The notes under the pieces were generated by a model. The model was not told the DNA's origin. It was given only the letters and a program-made list of their open reading frames with translations, and did not search any database. This document shows, piece after piece, positions 49,619 to 61,797 of a DNA stretch of 64,000 nucleotides. Source of the DNA: Notamacropus eugenii (taxonomy: Eukaryota; Chordata; Mammalia; Diprotodontia; Macropodidae); the NCBI RefSeq assembly GCF_028372415.1, contig NC_092876.1, positions 60,474,385-60,538,384 on the forward strand. Reading direction: 5' to 3'. The position numbers were made by a program, and so were the translations under genes. Position 1 is the stretch's first letter, and every line of letters begins with the position of its first letter.

Positions 49619-49918
49619 CCTGGCTAGGAGCTTAGAGCTGAAGAAAGAGAGGATGAGAGAGAGAAAGGGAAGGGGGGGCTACAAAGATGACAGTTGGTAA
49701 GAGAGGAGAGAAGGGAGAGACAGAGATACAGAGAGAGACAGAGACAGAGAGGCTACAAAGATTATGTTTGGGAGAGAGGCAGCACAAAGATGGTGATTTT
49801 AAAGAGAGAGGGAGAGGAAGAAAGGGAGGGGGAGGGATTGAGGAACAGAGAGAGGAAAGGAGGAAAGGAGGGAGGGAGGGAAGAGGGATGGAAAAAGAGA
49901 GAGAATTGCTGATTCATT
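49619..49918. repeat. 300-bp homopurine-biased tract
   Basis: Plus strand is almost wholly A/G ('gagagagaaagggaagggg', 'ggaggaaaggagggaggga'). It could form triplex DNA. Open frames here on either strand are compositional artefacts. Confidence 0.8.
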
Positions 49919-50204
49919 TTTTGAATTTCCCAAAGCAAAAGGAACATTTATGCCAGGATTCTCTAGGCAGTAAGTCAGCAATCTGGCTGAGGCAGCTTTG
50001 ACTACCTAGGCTAGTACTGGAGTTAGGGCTTTCGCTATTTTCCTTCCCAACTTCCCAGGCATGGTTCAAAAGGAAAGCTTCTCCAAAGGAAATAACCAGG
50101 GAGGAATAGCCAAACCCACACAAGAGTGAGAGTATGTAAGAATAAATGAATGACCCTGCTCACTGAAAAAGTCTAACGACCAACCACCACATGACAGCTG
50201 ATAT

Positions 50205-50360
50205 GTTGTGGTTGTTCAATTACGTCTGACTCTTCATGATTGTCAAAGTGCTGCAGTGGTTTGCCATTTCCTTCTCCAGCTCTTTTTTACAGATGAGGAA
50301 ACTGAGGCAAACAGGGTGAAGTGACTTGCCCAGCTAGTAAGTGCTAGCTGCTAGACTATT
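50205..50360 (-). repeat. tRNA-headed SINE with BovB-type tail
   Basis: 'gttgttcaattacgtctgac', 'cagtggtttgccatttcctt', 'cagatgaggaaactgaggca', 'gaagtgacttgcccag'. The tail lies to the left; the head is lost. 49919-50204 is unassigned. Confidence 0.75.
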
Positions 50361-50479
50361 ATGCAATTAAAATTCAAAAGTCCAAGGAATATTTTTAAAT
50401 GGAGATTCTTCTCTGAAATAATGAAAAGTAAAAAGAGTATTACTAGAACAAAATGCACTCAAACAATGACCATATGGGG

Positions 50480-50750
50480 AAAAAATAGCTAACATTTGTA
50501 TATCATTTTAAAGTTTGCAAAGCATGCTGCAAATGTCATCGGGTTTGATTTTCACAACAACTCTAGGAGGTAGACGCTATTATTATTCCTATTTCGCAGA
50601 TGAGGAAACTGAGGCAGGTAGTTTAAGTTAAGTAACTTGCCCAGAGTCACACAGAAAGTAACTGTCTGAGGCACGTTTCAAATTCAAGTCTACTACCTGA
50701 CTCTAAGTCCAACACTTTACCCACTGTACCACCAAAGCTTCCTGGAAAAC
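50480..50750 (-). repeat. MIR/Ther-type SINE
   Basis: 'tatatcattttaaagtttgc', 'ggtttgattttcacaacaac', 'cagatgaggaaactgaggca', 'cagagtcacacagaaagtaa', 'cactttacccactgtaccac'. Confidence 0.75.
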
Positions 50751-50754
50751 AGTG

Positions 50755-50880
50755 ATTCAATCAACAAGCATTTATTAAGCACCTACTATGTGTCTGGTTC
50801 TATGTTAGGACACTAGGAATGCAAATGAATGAAAGAGAATAAGTAGACAAAAATTCTGATGGAGACTGAGAAAGGGTAAC
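50755..50880 (+). repeat. Old interspersed repeat
   Basis: 'caacaagcatttattaagca' and 'ctactatgtgtctggttcta'. A second, better copy with 'ctgccttcaaggagattacg' is at 51168-51305, inside the CR1/L3 below. Confidence 0.55.
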
Positions 50881-52044
50881 CAAAAAGTCATCTTATCTTT
50901 CCACACTGTTAAGTTTTGCTATTAAGACATTTTAGGTAATGAAATATAAATTACTGCACAAAGTCTAATTGCTTGTACTGTAGTTCGTTAGTAGAATTAT
51001 AATCAATGATTTTAGAAAGAACATTTCCTTTTTTGACAAGGTTACTAGACTAGGAGATTAAGAATACTACATATATCACAGACCCAGACTTTAGCAAATA
51101 ATTTGGTTTAGCAAAACCTCTCAGGCTACCTTGTGGAGATGGATGGGCTAGAAGATAGATGACAGACGGATGAAACATTTAATAGGCACTTACTGTATAC
51201 CAAACACAGTGCTAAGTACAGGAAATAATAGTATAGGAAATTAAAACAGTCCCTGCCTTCAAGGAGATTACGTTCTAATGTGGGGATGACAACACATGGG
51301 GGCTGAAGGGGAAGCATTATGGCTTAGAGGGAACCAGAAAGTGACAGGGAAACCTAGTTCTAGGTGAAATAAGGCCAAAGCTAAAGCTAGCCTGGAGTCC
51401 CCAAGGCCAAAACAAAGTCTTCCCTCTGGTGGGAAGGAGATGGATCTGAGTCATGGCTAGAGTAGAAGCAGTATGGCATGTGGATGGCCGGCATTATAGT
51501 ATAGCTAGGCTGATTCAGAGCTGATTGAATGGCCAGACTCTGAGAGGAGTCACTCATCGTTTGCCACTCCTAGTAGAATGAACCAGGGCTCTGGCCTTGG
51601 CCATGTGCTATTGAACACTTTTAGCAGTGACATGGATAGCAGCATAGATGGCCTAATTATCCAATTTGCTGATGACAAGGGATAAGAGAGTTAGGATCCA
51701 GAAAGATCACAACAGGCTACAGGGGTGGGGGACATTGGATGAAATCAAAAAAATGAAATTTAATAGAGACAAATGGAGTATTCCCATTGAGTTTGTTGGT
51801 TTGGTTAAAAAAAAAAAAAGCAACCTCATAAGTAGAATTTACGCAAGATTTGACTAGACAACAATTTGTCCTGGGGTTCGTTGAACTTTAAGCTCAACAT
51901 GAATCAATGAGTCTAACATGGAGGCCAAGAATGCAAACCAAGGCTATGATAAAGTCACGGCACCTAGGACTACAGAGGTGATAGTCCTTCTGTACCCTGC
52001 CCTGGTCAGATCATATCTTAAGAATCACATTCAATTGTAGGTGC

Positions 52045-52415
52045 AATTTTTTTTATGTAGACTTTTGTTCTGTTTTTATATCACCTACACTTTCTAATGC
52101 ATATCCCTCCTCAATTACTTTCCCTGATCACAATGCATAGTACTCTCCCAACTTCGCCCCTGCTCTCAACTACTTCTCCAACTCCAAATAATGCTAGCAA
52201 GTAGGGTTCTCAGAAGACAACTGATGACTTCTCTCCCCAGGATCCTAGGAGTAATCCTGGAGATTACTATAAAGTTTTCCAATACTACCAATCATGAGCC
52301 CACATCTGGTGTGCTCCTCATTCATTACAAGCCAGAAAGTTTATTAGTTATTCCATGAAGGCTCCTTACACCAATGAAAGAGGAGGTCCAATCTCAATTG
52401 GCACCCACTAAAATG
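52045..52415 (-). mobile_element. Poly(A)-tailed insert of unknown source
   Basis: CR1/L3 breaks at 'caattgtaggtgcaa' and resumes near 'caagggagggcaacaaagat'. On the minus strand the insert ends in 'gtctacataaaaaaaa', so it looks retroposed. Its 370 bp match no repeat or gene I recognise. Confidence 0.4.
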
Positions 52416-52689
52416 TCCAAGGGAGGGCAACAAAGATGAGAAGCCATTTTACATTAAGAGTATTTGACAGAATTAAGAATATTTAACCTGGAGAAAAAGA
52501 AGATCTAAGAGAGACTGTGATCACTGTCTTCAGATATTTGCAAAACTATCAGAAGATGATGGTAGAATTTAACACTAGAAGGGGCCTGAGTCATCAAAGC
52601 CAACTATATCATTATGTAGATGAGGGGGCTGAGAAGCAACATGATTTAGTGACATAAGTACTGGCTCTGGAATCAGAGTTCAGAACTGT

Positions 52690-52915
52690 GCGTGCTGGTA
52701 AATGTCTGACAACTGGCTTTCTAAAAAAAAAAAAATGTACACATGACACACTTTCAGGCTTAATCTGCATTATTAACATTTTCCCCGTCACTCTCTTTAA
52801 GTTACAAAACAACAAATCAAGCTGATTTCTAGTGTTTGATAATTTCAGAAGTATAAATGCTCACACTGAAAATTTAACAATTGGGTATCATGAGCCAGTA
52901 TAAGCAGGCTTCTGT
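52690..52915. mobile_element. Short DNA-transposon-like element
   Basis: 'gtgctggtaaatgtctgaca', 'acacatgacacactttcagg', 'cttaatctgcattattaaca', 'tgaaaatttaacaattgggt' recall an old non-autonomous hAT-type family. It splits a MIR copy (head at 52630-52690, rest at 52935-53115). Confidence 0.35.
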
Positions 52916-53880
52916 AAACCCTGGCCCATGTGGCTGTTCACACAGCCATCCGTATGACCTTGTACAAATGACTTCATATTTCTGGGTCTCAGGTTCCTGT
53001 TCTACAAAACGAGAGGGTTGGACTGGATGACCTCTGAGGTTCCATCCAGATTTAAGTACATAAGATCTAGAGAGGGGCAGTGACTTGCCCCAAGTCATAC
53101 AGCTAATGAATGATGTGAAAGGAGGAAGAGACTTGTCTGACCAACACTAAGACCAATGTGTAGAAGTCTAAAGAAGGCAAATATCAATTCAATATAAAGA
53201 AAACCCTGCTAACAATGATGGCCGAAGGAGAATGGGATGATCTACCTCATTACGTAATGATCTCTGTATCCCCAGAAATATTCAAGTTGAAGCTACACAA
53301 CCATTTGTCAGGTATAGTGCAGAGGGATTCATGCTTCCCATATGACTTCCAAGGTCCTTTTCCATCCTGGGATTCGATGAGGTCTCTGTATTCAACATCT
53401 TTGAAACAATAGGGACAGACTCTTCTATCCCAGCCAGAGATGGCTCCAGTTGGCACAAGATCCTCCCTGAGCTCAGGGTGAATGAAGTCACTCATTCCCT
53501 GTCTTGGGACACTGCCAGGCTACAGCGCCATTCTAGTAAGCAAAGACAGCAGGCAGGATTCGAAGGCTTTTATTACGCCCACTGTTCCAGCAGGCTGAGC
53601 TCAGGGCTCTTTCCCAGAGTCCCACATACACTGAGCAGGGACCAAAACAGTCACTCTGGGCTCTGTCCTCATCAGCCCTCCCCTGGAGCATTGTGCTCAG
53701 GTCTGGGAGCCACAGTTACAGGGAGGCACAATTAATCCATTTCTTGCTTTTTGTCTCCAGATAATTCATGTTCTTTGACTCCCCTCAAGAAGAAAGCAAG
53801 TTCCAGGTTTGTTTGGTTTTTTAAAGTAAATGTTCAGTGACTGTAATAGTAGCAGATAGCCTTAAAAAAAACACCTTTGA

Positions 53881-54929
53881 ATTCCCCAATTGATAAATGG
53901 TCAAAGGATATGAACAGGCAATTTTCAGAGGAAGAAATTAAAGCTATCTATAATCATATGAAAAAATGCTCTAAATCACTATTGGTTAGAGAGATGCAAA
54001 TCAAAACAACTCTGAGGTACCACATCACACCTATAAGATTGGCAAACATGACAGAACAAGAAAATGATAAATGCTGGAGAGGATGTGGGAGAGTTGGAAC
54101 ACTAATTCATTGTTGGTGGAGCTGTGAGCGCATCCAACCATTCTGGAGAGCAATTTGGAACTATGCCCAAAGGGCTACAAAAATGTGCATACCCTTTGAC
54201 CCAGCAATATCGCTACTAGGACTATATCCCCAAGAGATCATAAAAATGGGAAAGGGTCCCACATGTACAAAAATATTTATAGCAGCACTCTATGTAGTTG
54301 CCAAAAACTGGAAGTCAAGGGGATGTCCATCAATTGGGGAATGGCTGAATAAATTATGGTATATGAATGTAATGGAGTACTATTGTGCCATAAGAAATGA
54401 TGAACAAGAAGACTTCAGAGAGGCCTGGAAGGACTTATATGACCTGATGCTGAGTGAAAGGAGCAGAACCAGGAGAACTTTATGCACAGCAACAACCACA
54501 GTGTGTGAGAGTTTTTTCTGGTAGACTTAGATTTTTGTAATAACACAAGAACTTCTGAAAAAAAAAAAAAAAATCCCAATGGTGGACCTCAAGGCAAAAA
54601 GCCTTCCACACTCAGAGAGAGAAATATGGAAGTCACTCACATAATGTAGCAGATCATGTTTGTGTATGTGTATCTGTTTGTGTATCATGTTCTGATTTGT
54701 TATACGGATTCTTTCATTTATCTTAGTCTGACTACATAGCATGACGATAGTGAAAATATACTCAATAGGAAAGTATATGTAGAATCTATACAGAATTGTA
54801 TGCAGTCGTGGGGAGGGAGGGAGGTAGTGGGGGGTGGGTGGGGAGGGATAAAATCGCAATTGTATGGCAGTGATTGTTAAACATTAAAAAAAATAAAAAA
54901 ATTAATAAAAAAAAAAAAAAAAAAAAAAA
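53881..54929 (+). mobile_element. Young 5'-truncated L1 with target-site duplication
   Basis: Starts inside ORF2 and keeps 215 codons open to a natural stop at 54524 (SPIDKWSKDMNRQFSEEE, GTLIHCWWSCERIQPFW, SIGEWLNKLWYMNVMEYY). The 3' UTR has a G-rich run near 54810-54850 and ends in a long poly(A). The direct repeat cacctttga, extendable through eight As, lies at 53864-53880 and at 54930-54938. Little decay, so one of the most recent insertions here. Confidence 0.9.
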
Positions 54930-54939
54930 CACCTTTGAG

Positions 54940-55320
54940 GAACTAGTCTTCCTTAGCTACTTTGATCAATACAAAGATCCAAGACAAATCCAAAGGACCC
55001 ATGATGAAAAATGCTCTCCCCCTCTAGAAAGAGAACTGATGAACTCTTGAGTGCAGATGAAAGCATACTTTTTATGCTTTATTTCTTTTTCTTGGGGTTT
55101 TTTGTCTGTTTTGTTTGGCAATATGACCAACATTTTCATGTTTTGCATGACTTCACATAAATAATAAGTATCAGATTGCTTGCCTTCTCAGGGAGAAGAG
55201 AGGGGTGGGAAGGAGAAAGAGAACTTGGAACTCAACATTTTTAAAAATGAATGCTAAAAAATGTACATGTACTCAGGGAAGATGTAATAAATAAAAAATG
55301 TGTTTTAAAATGAAAAAAAG
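54940..55320 (+). mobile_element. Older L1 3' UTR
   Basis: 'ctactttgatcaatacaaag', 'atccaaaggacccatgatga', 'gttttgcatgacttcacata', 'agattgcttgccttctcagg', ending 'aataaataaaaaatgtg'. The young L1 landed at its left edge. Confidence 0.7.
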
Positions 55321-55399
55321 AAGATATCAAGTTCCCCAAGGTGGAAAAAACAAATATGCCTTCTACATCACAGCCTCTCAAGGGAGAAGGCCTAAGTCC

Positions 55400-55580
55400 T
55401 ATAGCCACAGCACCATAGGTGGAGCCCTGGACTTGAAGTCAAGAAGCTAATCCTACTTCAGCCACTTACTAGCTATGTGACCTGGGCAAGTCACATAAAC
55501 CAGTCTGAGCCAATGTCTCATCTATAAAATCAGAGGGCTAGACTAAATAGGCTCTAAGGTCCCATTTCAGCTCTAAGCTT
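55400..55580 (+). repeat. MIR SINE with single L3-type tail
   Basis: 'cttgaagtcaagaagctaat', 'cacttactagctatgtgacc', 'gccaatgtctcatctataaa', then one tail 'taaggtcccatttcagctct'. Confidence 0.7.
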
Positions 55581-55604
55581 GCAATCCTGTAACAGTGCTT
55601 TAGA

Positions 55605-55870
55605 TACAGTACAGTTGTTTAGTTATTTTTCAGTCATGTCTGATTCTTCATGATCCCATTGGGGTTTTCTTGGCAGAGATATTGGAGTAGTTTGCCATTT
55701 CCTTCTCCAGCTCATTTTATAGATGAGGAAACTGAGGCAAACAGGGTGAAGTGACTTGCCCAAGGTCATACCACAAGTAAGTATCTGAGGCCAGATTTGA
55801 ATTCAGGAAGATGAGTCTTCCTGACTCCAAGCCTGGCATTCTATCCACTGTATCACCTAGCTGCCCTTTG
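55605..55870 (-). repeat. Full-length tRNA-headed SINE with BovB-type tail
   Basis: 'cagttgtttagttatttttc', 'gtctgattcttcatgatccc', 'gtagtttgccatttccttct', 'gatgaggaaactgaggcaaa', 'aagtatctgaggccagattt', 'tgtatcacctagctgccc'. The best copy of this family here; 5' head at right. Confidence 0.85.
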
Positions 55871-55879
55871 GATACCGTA

Positions 55880-56260
55880 TGTACAAGATAAATATTCATC
55901 ACAGAGTTATTCATTCATTCAGCTATGTTCAGAACACTGCGGTAGGCACAGAGGTGTCTAAGAGAATGTTAGACAAGGCCTTGGTCTTGTAGGAGGTTAA
56001 AATCCAGGAAGGGAATTCAAACATAAATACTGGTCCTAAGCTGTCTCCAACAGGATCTGTATTATGTTTCATTCTGAACTCCACATTTCAGAGGGGCATT
56101 AGCAAGCTAGCCAGGAAGCATAAATTCACAGATAAAAGGCTGATCTTGGAGGCAGAAGATCCAGCTTTACGTACTGCCTAGGACATCTAACAGCTACAAG
56201 ACTCTAGGAGAGTGACTTAAATTCTCTCTAAACCTAAACCACAGATGAGTTGTTGCTATA
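55880..56260. repeat. Old repeat and MIR scraps
   Basis: 55900-56040 'ggccttggtcttgtaggagg' fits the unnamed old family. 56130-56260 has MIR-like 'ggaggcagaagatccagctt'. Both are worn. Confidence 0.35.
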
Positions 56261-56344
56261 TGCATCTATGAAGGGAGTTTTCCCACCAAGAGTCCCCTAC
56301 ACTGATTAAAAATCACATATCTAAATGGGGAATACAATGATGCT

Positions 56345-56580
56345 ATAACAGCTAATGTATATGCGATATCTACTATGTGCTAGGCGCTGTACTAAATGTT
56401 TGCAGTTATCTCATCTGGGAAGTGGGTGTGGTCATTATCCTATAGATGAGAAGATTGAGGCAGGCAGAGGTTAAGTGACTTGCCCAGGGTCACACAGCTA
56501 GTAAGGGTCTGAGGGGAGATTTAAAGGGGTCTTTTTGATGGCTAGCCAGTCCTCTATCCACTGTGCCCCCTAGCAGTCCA
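56345..56580 (-). repeat. MIR/Ther-type SINE
   Basis: 'atctactatgtgctaggcgc', 'tagatgagaagattgaggca', 'gttaagtgacttgcccaggg', 'cacacagctagtaagggtct', 'ctatccactgtgccccctag'. Confidence 0.8.
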
Positions 56581-57282
56581 AAAGAGAATTAAAAGCTGAG
56601 ATGTTGCAAGAAAAATGTGACCAAGATGGTCAGGGGACTGGAATCCGTATCGTATGAGGACAGGATGAAGGATGTGGGCATGTTTAGTATAGTCTGAAAA
56701 AGAGAAAACTTACAGGGAAACAGCACCTTGAGCCCAAGTGCCTTGGGAATAGCAGTGTCCCCAGCAACATCCAGCCCACCCCCAGTCATTATTGAGGGCA
56801 GAAGTCATTGTCGAGAAGGTTCTCACCTTCCTTCCTCATCACCGCCAGCAACCACTAACTGATAGGTAAGCACAAGAGCCTTGGAAGTAGCATCCTCCCT
56901 CCCTACCCCCAAACCAACATGCCCTTCCAGCCCAGCTCCCAGCCATCATTTGGGAAAACGACTCTTGTGAAGAAGGCACCAGCCATCCCCACCAACCGCT
57001 ACCTACTAGGTGTCTAGGCCAGCGTAGCCGAAGCAAGGCTCTCTGAGGGAGAGACAAGACAAGAGGCAGCATGTACTGAGCAAGTCAAACCACCTCCTTG
57101 ACCACCATCACCACACCTCTATACCCAAAAGGAGACAGCACAGGACCAAGAAGCCTAAAGTTTGGGGAGAACAATGCCTCCAGCCCTGCCATTTAGTCAT
57201 CATCCTTTGTACAAATGCATCCTGTGAAATGCTCCTGTGGCTGCTAGTCACGAGTACTGAGGACCCAGAAAACAACGTTTTC

Positions 57283-57366
57283 GTGACCAAAGTCCTTGGC
57301 ACTGTCACATGGTTCAACATCAGAAACTGAGATGCTTTTATCAGTGGAAACAATATTAAAGAAGGG
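57283..57366 (+). pseudogene. YBX-type cold-shock domain processed pseudogene fragment
   Basis: Plus-strand codons give VTKVLGTVTWFNIRN, a stop, then DAFISGNNIKE. The Y-box protein cold-shock domain reads [27 protein letters not shown], so 12 of the first 15 residues match. The TGA at 57328-57330 falls at the Gly of the RNP-1 motif. Homology fades after 57366, and the parts before 57260 are too worn to follow. YBX1 is most likely because it seeds many processed copies; YBX3 or YBX2 are possible. It cannot make a working RNA-binding domain. Confidence 0.65.
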
Positions 57367-57984
57367 ACATTGCCATCTGTTTGATACTCATGGGTCCTTT
57401 CCATTTGGGCTGCAGCTGAAGTGTTGTCTCCCCACCCCCTGTAGCAGCAAACACCCTGACACATCCAAGATGGCCTGTTAGCACAGGTTCTTAGATCTGC
57501 TTTTCCAAAAGGTAAGCAACTTTTGAGGGATCAGCAGTCTTCTTTAATTACATATACTAACAGAGAAAACACAAGCAGAGAAATAAATACTAACAGGCAG
57601 GGCTTCTAATTGTCTGACCCTAAGCAATACATACATCACAGATCAATAGGCAAATCGAACTTTCTGACCATTACACACATACATAGTTATCAGAGAGAAG
57701 CAGGACCATCTGAGTTCTCAAAGAAGTTTTCTGCCCTCAGTAATGTACCCCAAAGCAAACCCTCACCTCAGCGTATATATACACTTTTCAGAACCAGAAG
57801 GTGTTACAACTCTCGTGCCTCAGTGACAAAAGGTGTGAAAGCCTTCAAGCAAGCAAACCTCTCCATTAGCAAACTTTCCCTTTAAACAAGTTCTTCCCCC
57901 ATTGGGCTCCAGGTGAGGTCTCTTAATGGGCGAGGAAGATATTTAACTTCTATTACCATAAATCTGATTAACAGAAACACCTCC
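57367..57984. other. Unassigned part of the insertion block
   Basis: No family or coding motif recognised. It may include 3' parts of the retroposed Y-box transcript too worn to see. Confidence 0.3.
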
Positions 57985-58425
57985 CCCCACCATCAGAATG
58001 TGAGCTCTTCAGATGGAAGCATACTATTTTATGTTTGTTTTTTTCTTTCCCATTTTATTCTGATTCTTCTTTCACAACATGGCTAGTGTGAAAATGTGTT
58101 TGATATGATTGTACATGTATCATCTATATCAGACTGCTTGCTGTCTTGGGGAGGGGATAGGGGAGAGAAAAAATTTGGAACTCTTATAATTTGGAAATCT
58201 TATAAACGTGAATTTTGAAGACTGTCTTTGCATGTGATTAGAAAAAAACAAAATACTATTAAGTGGGAAAATAAATAAATAAAAATAAAGTTTTCATGAC
58301 CAAAAAAATAAAAAAGAATGTGAGCCCCTGGAGAGAAGAGATGTTTTTTATTTGCATCCTCAGCTTATCACAGTGCTTGGCACACAGTAAGTGCTTAATA
58401 AATGTTTTTATTCAATCATTTAGAG
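57985..58425 (+). mobile_element. L1 3' end and L2-type tail
   Basis: 57985-58315: 'cttctttcacaacatggcta', 'atcagactgcttgctgtctt', 'tgaagactgtctttgcatgt', A-rich end. 58316-58425: 'gtgagcccctggagagaaga', 'tcacagtgcttggcacacag', 'cttaataaatgttttt'. Confidence 0.75.
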
Positions 58426-58784
58426 AGCTTTCATCAAGTATTTGAAGGGCTATTCCTTAGAAGAGGATTTGGACTTGACCAGCATGACCCAGGGGGCCAT
58501 GGGTGAAATCAGTGGTTGAAATGGAGGCCAGATGTCAAGAAAAACTTTCCAGAAGTCAGAGTTGTCCCAAAATGAAATGGGATGCTGTAGTGAGTAGTGG
58601 GTCCCCCCTCCCTGGAGGACTTCAAACAAAGGCTTCAAGACCACTGGTCAGTCAGGAATATTAAAATGGGAATTCTGATTCAGATACAGATTGTGCTAGA
58701 AGATTTCAGAAGTCCTTCCAGCTTTGGTAGCCAGTTAAACATGAAGTAATCACGTAACCACATCAGGCACATACAACTTAGGAC

Positions 58785-59295
58785 AAAAGGAGAATTACAG
58801 ATAAAAATTTAAAAAATGAGAGAGAGATCAATGTGAACTGGAACTCTCAGGGAAGACCTCATAGAGTAAGGGGGCCTTGACTTTGACCTGTAGGCTGGGT
58901 AGGATTTGGAGAACCAAAGGAAAATTGAGAGAGCTTTTCCATTTGGGAGAGAACATGGCAGTGCACTTTGGGTACAATGGGGAAAGCAGCCTGACAAACT
59001 GTGATGGCTTGGTTTAGACAATAACAGATAAGACTGCAGAACTAGGTTAGGTCAGAGTGTGTAAGGTCTTGAATGCCAGGATAAAGAATTCACCCTTTAT
59101 CCTCTAGGCACTAGGAAACATTTGGAGGTTTGTGAATGGGATGTAGGAAGGAGGTGTTAAGAGAGGAATAAGCCAATGAAATCAAAGTTGAAGAAAATTT
59201 TCCTGGCAACATGAGCAAAATGGATAAGAAAGAGAGATGTGAAAGGCAGGGAATCTATTCAGGAGGCTATAGCAGTAATCCAGACACGAGATGAT
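58785..59295 (+). repeat. Old interspersed repeat (unnamed family), long copy
   Basis: 'agggaagacctcatagagta', 'gtctgtgtaagg' region 'gtgtgtaaggtcttgaatgc', 'gaggctatagcagtaatcca', 'gacacgagatgatgaaagaa'. The most complete copy of the family also at 5230, 10082 and 40095. Confidence 0.5.
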
Positions 59296-59309
59296 GAAAG
59301 AATTGGACT

Positions 59310-59578
59310 AGAAAAGAAGAAAGCAACCATTTATTAAGTGCCTACTATATGCCAGACACTGTCCTAAGTACTTTTAATGCTTAGATCTTCATAACAACTC
59401 TGAAAAGTAGATGTTAGTATTATCTCTATTTTACAGTTGAGGAAACTGAGGCAAAGAGAAATTAAGTGACTTGCCCACAGTCAAACAGCTAGCACATTTC
59501 TGAGGACAGATTTGAACTCTGCTCCTACTAACTCCAGGTAGAGTGATGCTCTATCCACTTAACCATCTAGCTGCTTAT
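59310..59578 (-). repeat. MIR/Ther-type SINE, full length
   Basis: 'aaccatttattaagtgccta', 'gttgaggaaactgaggcaaa', 'aagtgacttgcccacagtca', 'gctctatccacttaaccatc', 'tagctgct' head at right. Confidence 0.8.
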
Positions 59579-59619
59579 GATGATGGCAGCGAGAATGGGA
59601 AGGTGGGGGTGGATGGAAA

Positions 59620-59775
59620 AGCAATTGAAAGAGCCTTTGGAGGGAAATCAGGACACTTGGGTTCCAATTCTGTTTCTACCACTTCATTACCTTGATTTCT
59701 ATGTCTTCATCTATAAAATGAAATGTCTGAATGAGATAATTCCTGAATTCTCTTCCAACTCTGACACTCTATATT
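59620..59775 (+). repeat. MIR SINE
   Basis: 'aaatcaggacacttgggttc', 'tttctaccacttcattacct', 'tcatctataaaatgaaatgt', then a single 'attctcttccaactctgaca' tail. Confidence 0.6.
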
Positions 59776-61289
59776 CAAAAATAATCTCACAATATAAAAA
59801 GCCTGGATCTACTCTGGAAGGTTTTTTCACTTCTCTTAGATGGGGACACTCGGCCAAGAAACTTGGGATGAAATAAATACGTATTCTACCCCCAGGGTCC
59901 CAAGATCAAATCTGAACATACAAGTGCAGCTCCTCTTCTGAGATGACTTTCCCAACCCCTCCTCCCACAGCCAAACCATAGCAAGTCTGATATAACTTTT
60001 CAAGGCTCTAGGGCTACCCACGAGGGGCTAGGGGTGGGGGTCCCTTTCTAGTTATAAAGTCTACAAACTCCCACCATCATAGTTATCAATATCAGTCTGC
60101 CAGACTTAATTAGATTTCAGAAAGGAGCACTTACTACAATAATATAGTTAGTACAGTTAATGCAAAACACCCTCCCCCTCAAAAGTCTTTGATACACTCT
60201 CCCACATGAAAATGAAGTCCCAAAGAAAGTGCACCTAAGCTTAGTGATGACACGTAGCAGAGGGGTAACTGAGTACTCCTGGAAGTAATTTTGGCGGTCC
60301 TCCAGATGTTTCCCTTACGTATAGTACAACATTTCTACTGGGCTCTTTGTAGACTCTTAAATCTTCATTCATTCCTAGCCCTTGGTTCTACAGGCTAACA
60401 CTGTGATCAGCTATTCTAGAAAACATACTAGGGCTCCACGGGAAATATGAAAGTTCCAAATCCTTCAGAGCCTTCAAAACTCTGGCCAAGCATGCAGAGA
60501 GAGGAAAACAATGCTGGGGTCAATGTGGTCTGCTCCACTTTAGGGGTCCATGCCATCTCCCCATCCCCCCACCCCTAGCCAAGTGACTCCTTTTCAAGGA
60601 GCTTAGCAGAACCTCCTGTTCTTTCCTTGCTCAACGAAGTCCCAATCTCCAAGTTCAGAACTAACTCCTTAAGACATGACCAGGTGCCTCGACCAATCCA
60701 AACCCACTTTTTGCACAACTTCACTTCTAACTCATCAAATGGCTCAGTTCATCAGCATATCTCAATTGATCTACGTCTTTTTAACTTACCTTTTGAATGA
60801 TTTGATTCAATCAAAGTATCATTAAAATATCTGGATTTGTAACTAATCAATTTGAGAGAAGGGTATGATTTACTCAATGAAAGTATAAGTGAAAGTACTT
60901 ATCAATTGACCACCACCACCCACGTTGCACAAGCATTGAAAAATAATTTTAATTTTATTTCTAAGACTTCGTCAAACTGACATTGATTTTAATAATCTCC
61001 CACATAGCACTAAGTCCAAACTCCTTACTTTTGTAACTTCAGTCTTCACCTACATTCGGGAGAAACTAGACTAAAGATCAAGCTTTTGTTCCATAATTAC
61101 GTCAACCCTTTATTCAGGTAGGCTCCTGTCCTTTGAGTCTCAATTCTATGATTTTATATCTCCACCTGGTATTACCCACCTTGGTAAATTCACCCACCAC
61201 CCATTTAACTCAAATGCAAGTTCCTTCTTAATATTAGCTACCATATCCTTGGAGCACATGGGATATTCAAGAGGACTAGCCCCTCCAGT
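59776..61289. other. 1.5-kb intergenic stretch, no gene seen
   Basis: Largely unrecognised. 60995-61100 resembles an L2 fragment ('actaagtccaaactccttac'). Short G/A and CCA runs occur. No coding family. Confidence 0.35.
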
Positions 61290-61797
61290 GTGGGGGCTAC
61301 TGAGATCTTTTCAGGACTTCTCAGGACACTTTGGTGTCCAACTGGTCACCCAACTCTCACCTATGACTTCAAGAAGCTGTAGCATGCACAGCAGCCACAC
61401 CTTGGTAAACTGTTTTGGTAGACTTGGCTAAACCAGGTTGAGCATAACCAATAGGCTTCAAGCTGTTATTGAGTTGGGGGAGGGGGTGTCTATCCCAGGC
61501 ATGTAAAGACTTCCCCCAGTGGAATGGGCAGATGAGCACCATTTGTTCCAGTGACCACAAAGGGGCTGAAGCAAGTGCTGTGGAGCACTTAAAGCTTGGT
61601 CAGACGTGGAAGATGCCAACGTCATCCACTGAATCCTGGGCCATCACCTGCTATCCTGCCACTGTACTTTGATGACTCTGGATGAGAGAAGCTGATGATT
61701 TGGGCCAGCACTACCTCACTTAAATCCAGCTGCCTCTCAAATTAAGACATCACCCTGTGATCTCACTGGTTCTTTTGGAAAACAAAGGACAAACAAA
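61290..61797 (+). repeat. RTE-tailed SINE-like element without tRNA head
   Basis: 'cacactttggtgtccaact' region, 'ttcaagaagctgtagcatgc', 'ttggtaaactgttttggtag', 'gtaaagacttcccccagtgg', 'gtggagcacttaaagcttgg', 'acctcacttaaatccagctg', 'cactggttcttttggaaaac' and 'aaaggacaaac'. This is the most complete copy of the family at 31985 and 33968. Confidence 0.65.

Larger units (their letters stand above)
51000..53735 (+). mobile_element. CR1/L3 LINE, RT domain to 3' end, heavily interrupted
   Basis: Pieces in order: 51000-51165 ('ttttttgacaaggttactag'), 51490-52040 with the RT motif FADD at 51665-51676 and 'taccctgccctggtcagatc', 52420-52560 ('tttaacctggagaaaaagaa') and 53210-53400 ('cacaaccatttgtcaggtat'); 53660-53730 is another scrap ('gagcattgtgctcaggtctg'). 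Interruptions include SINEs (51168-51305), a poly(A)-tailed insert (52045-52415), a short DNA element (52690-52915) and MIR pieces. Confidence 0.65.
56585..58740 (+). mobile_element. CR1/L3 LINE 3' end split by a 1.7-kb insertion block
   Basis: 56585-56715 ('gtatcgtatgaggacaggat', 'gcatgtttagtatagtc') joins 58428-58735 ('caagtatttgaagggctatt', 'ggaggccagatgtcaagaaa', 'gtcagagttgtcccaaaatg', 'gtagtgggtcccccctccct'). The block between holds the YBX pseudogene, an L1 end and an L2 tail. Confidence 0.65.
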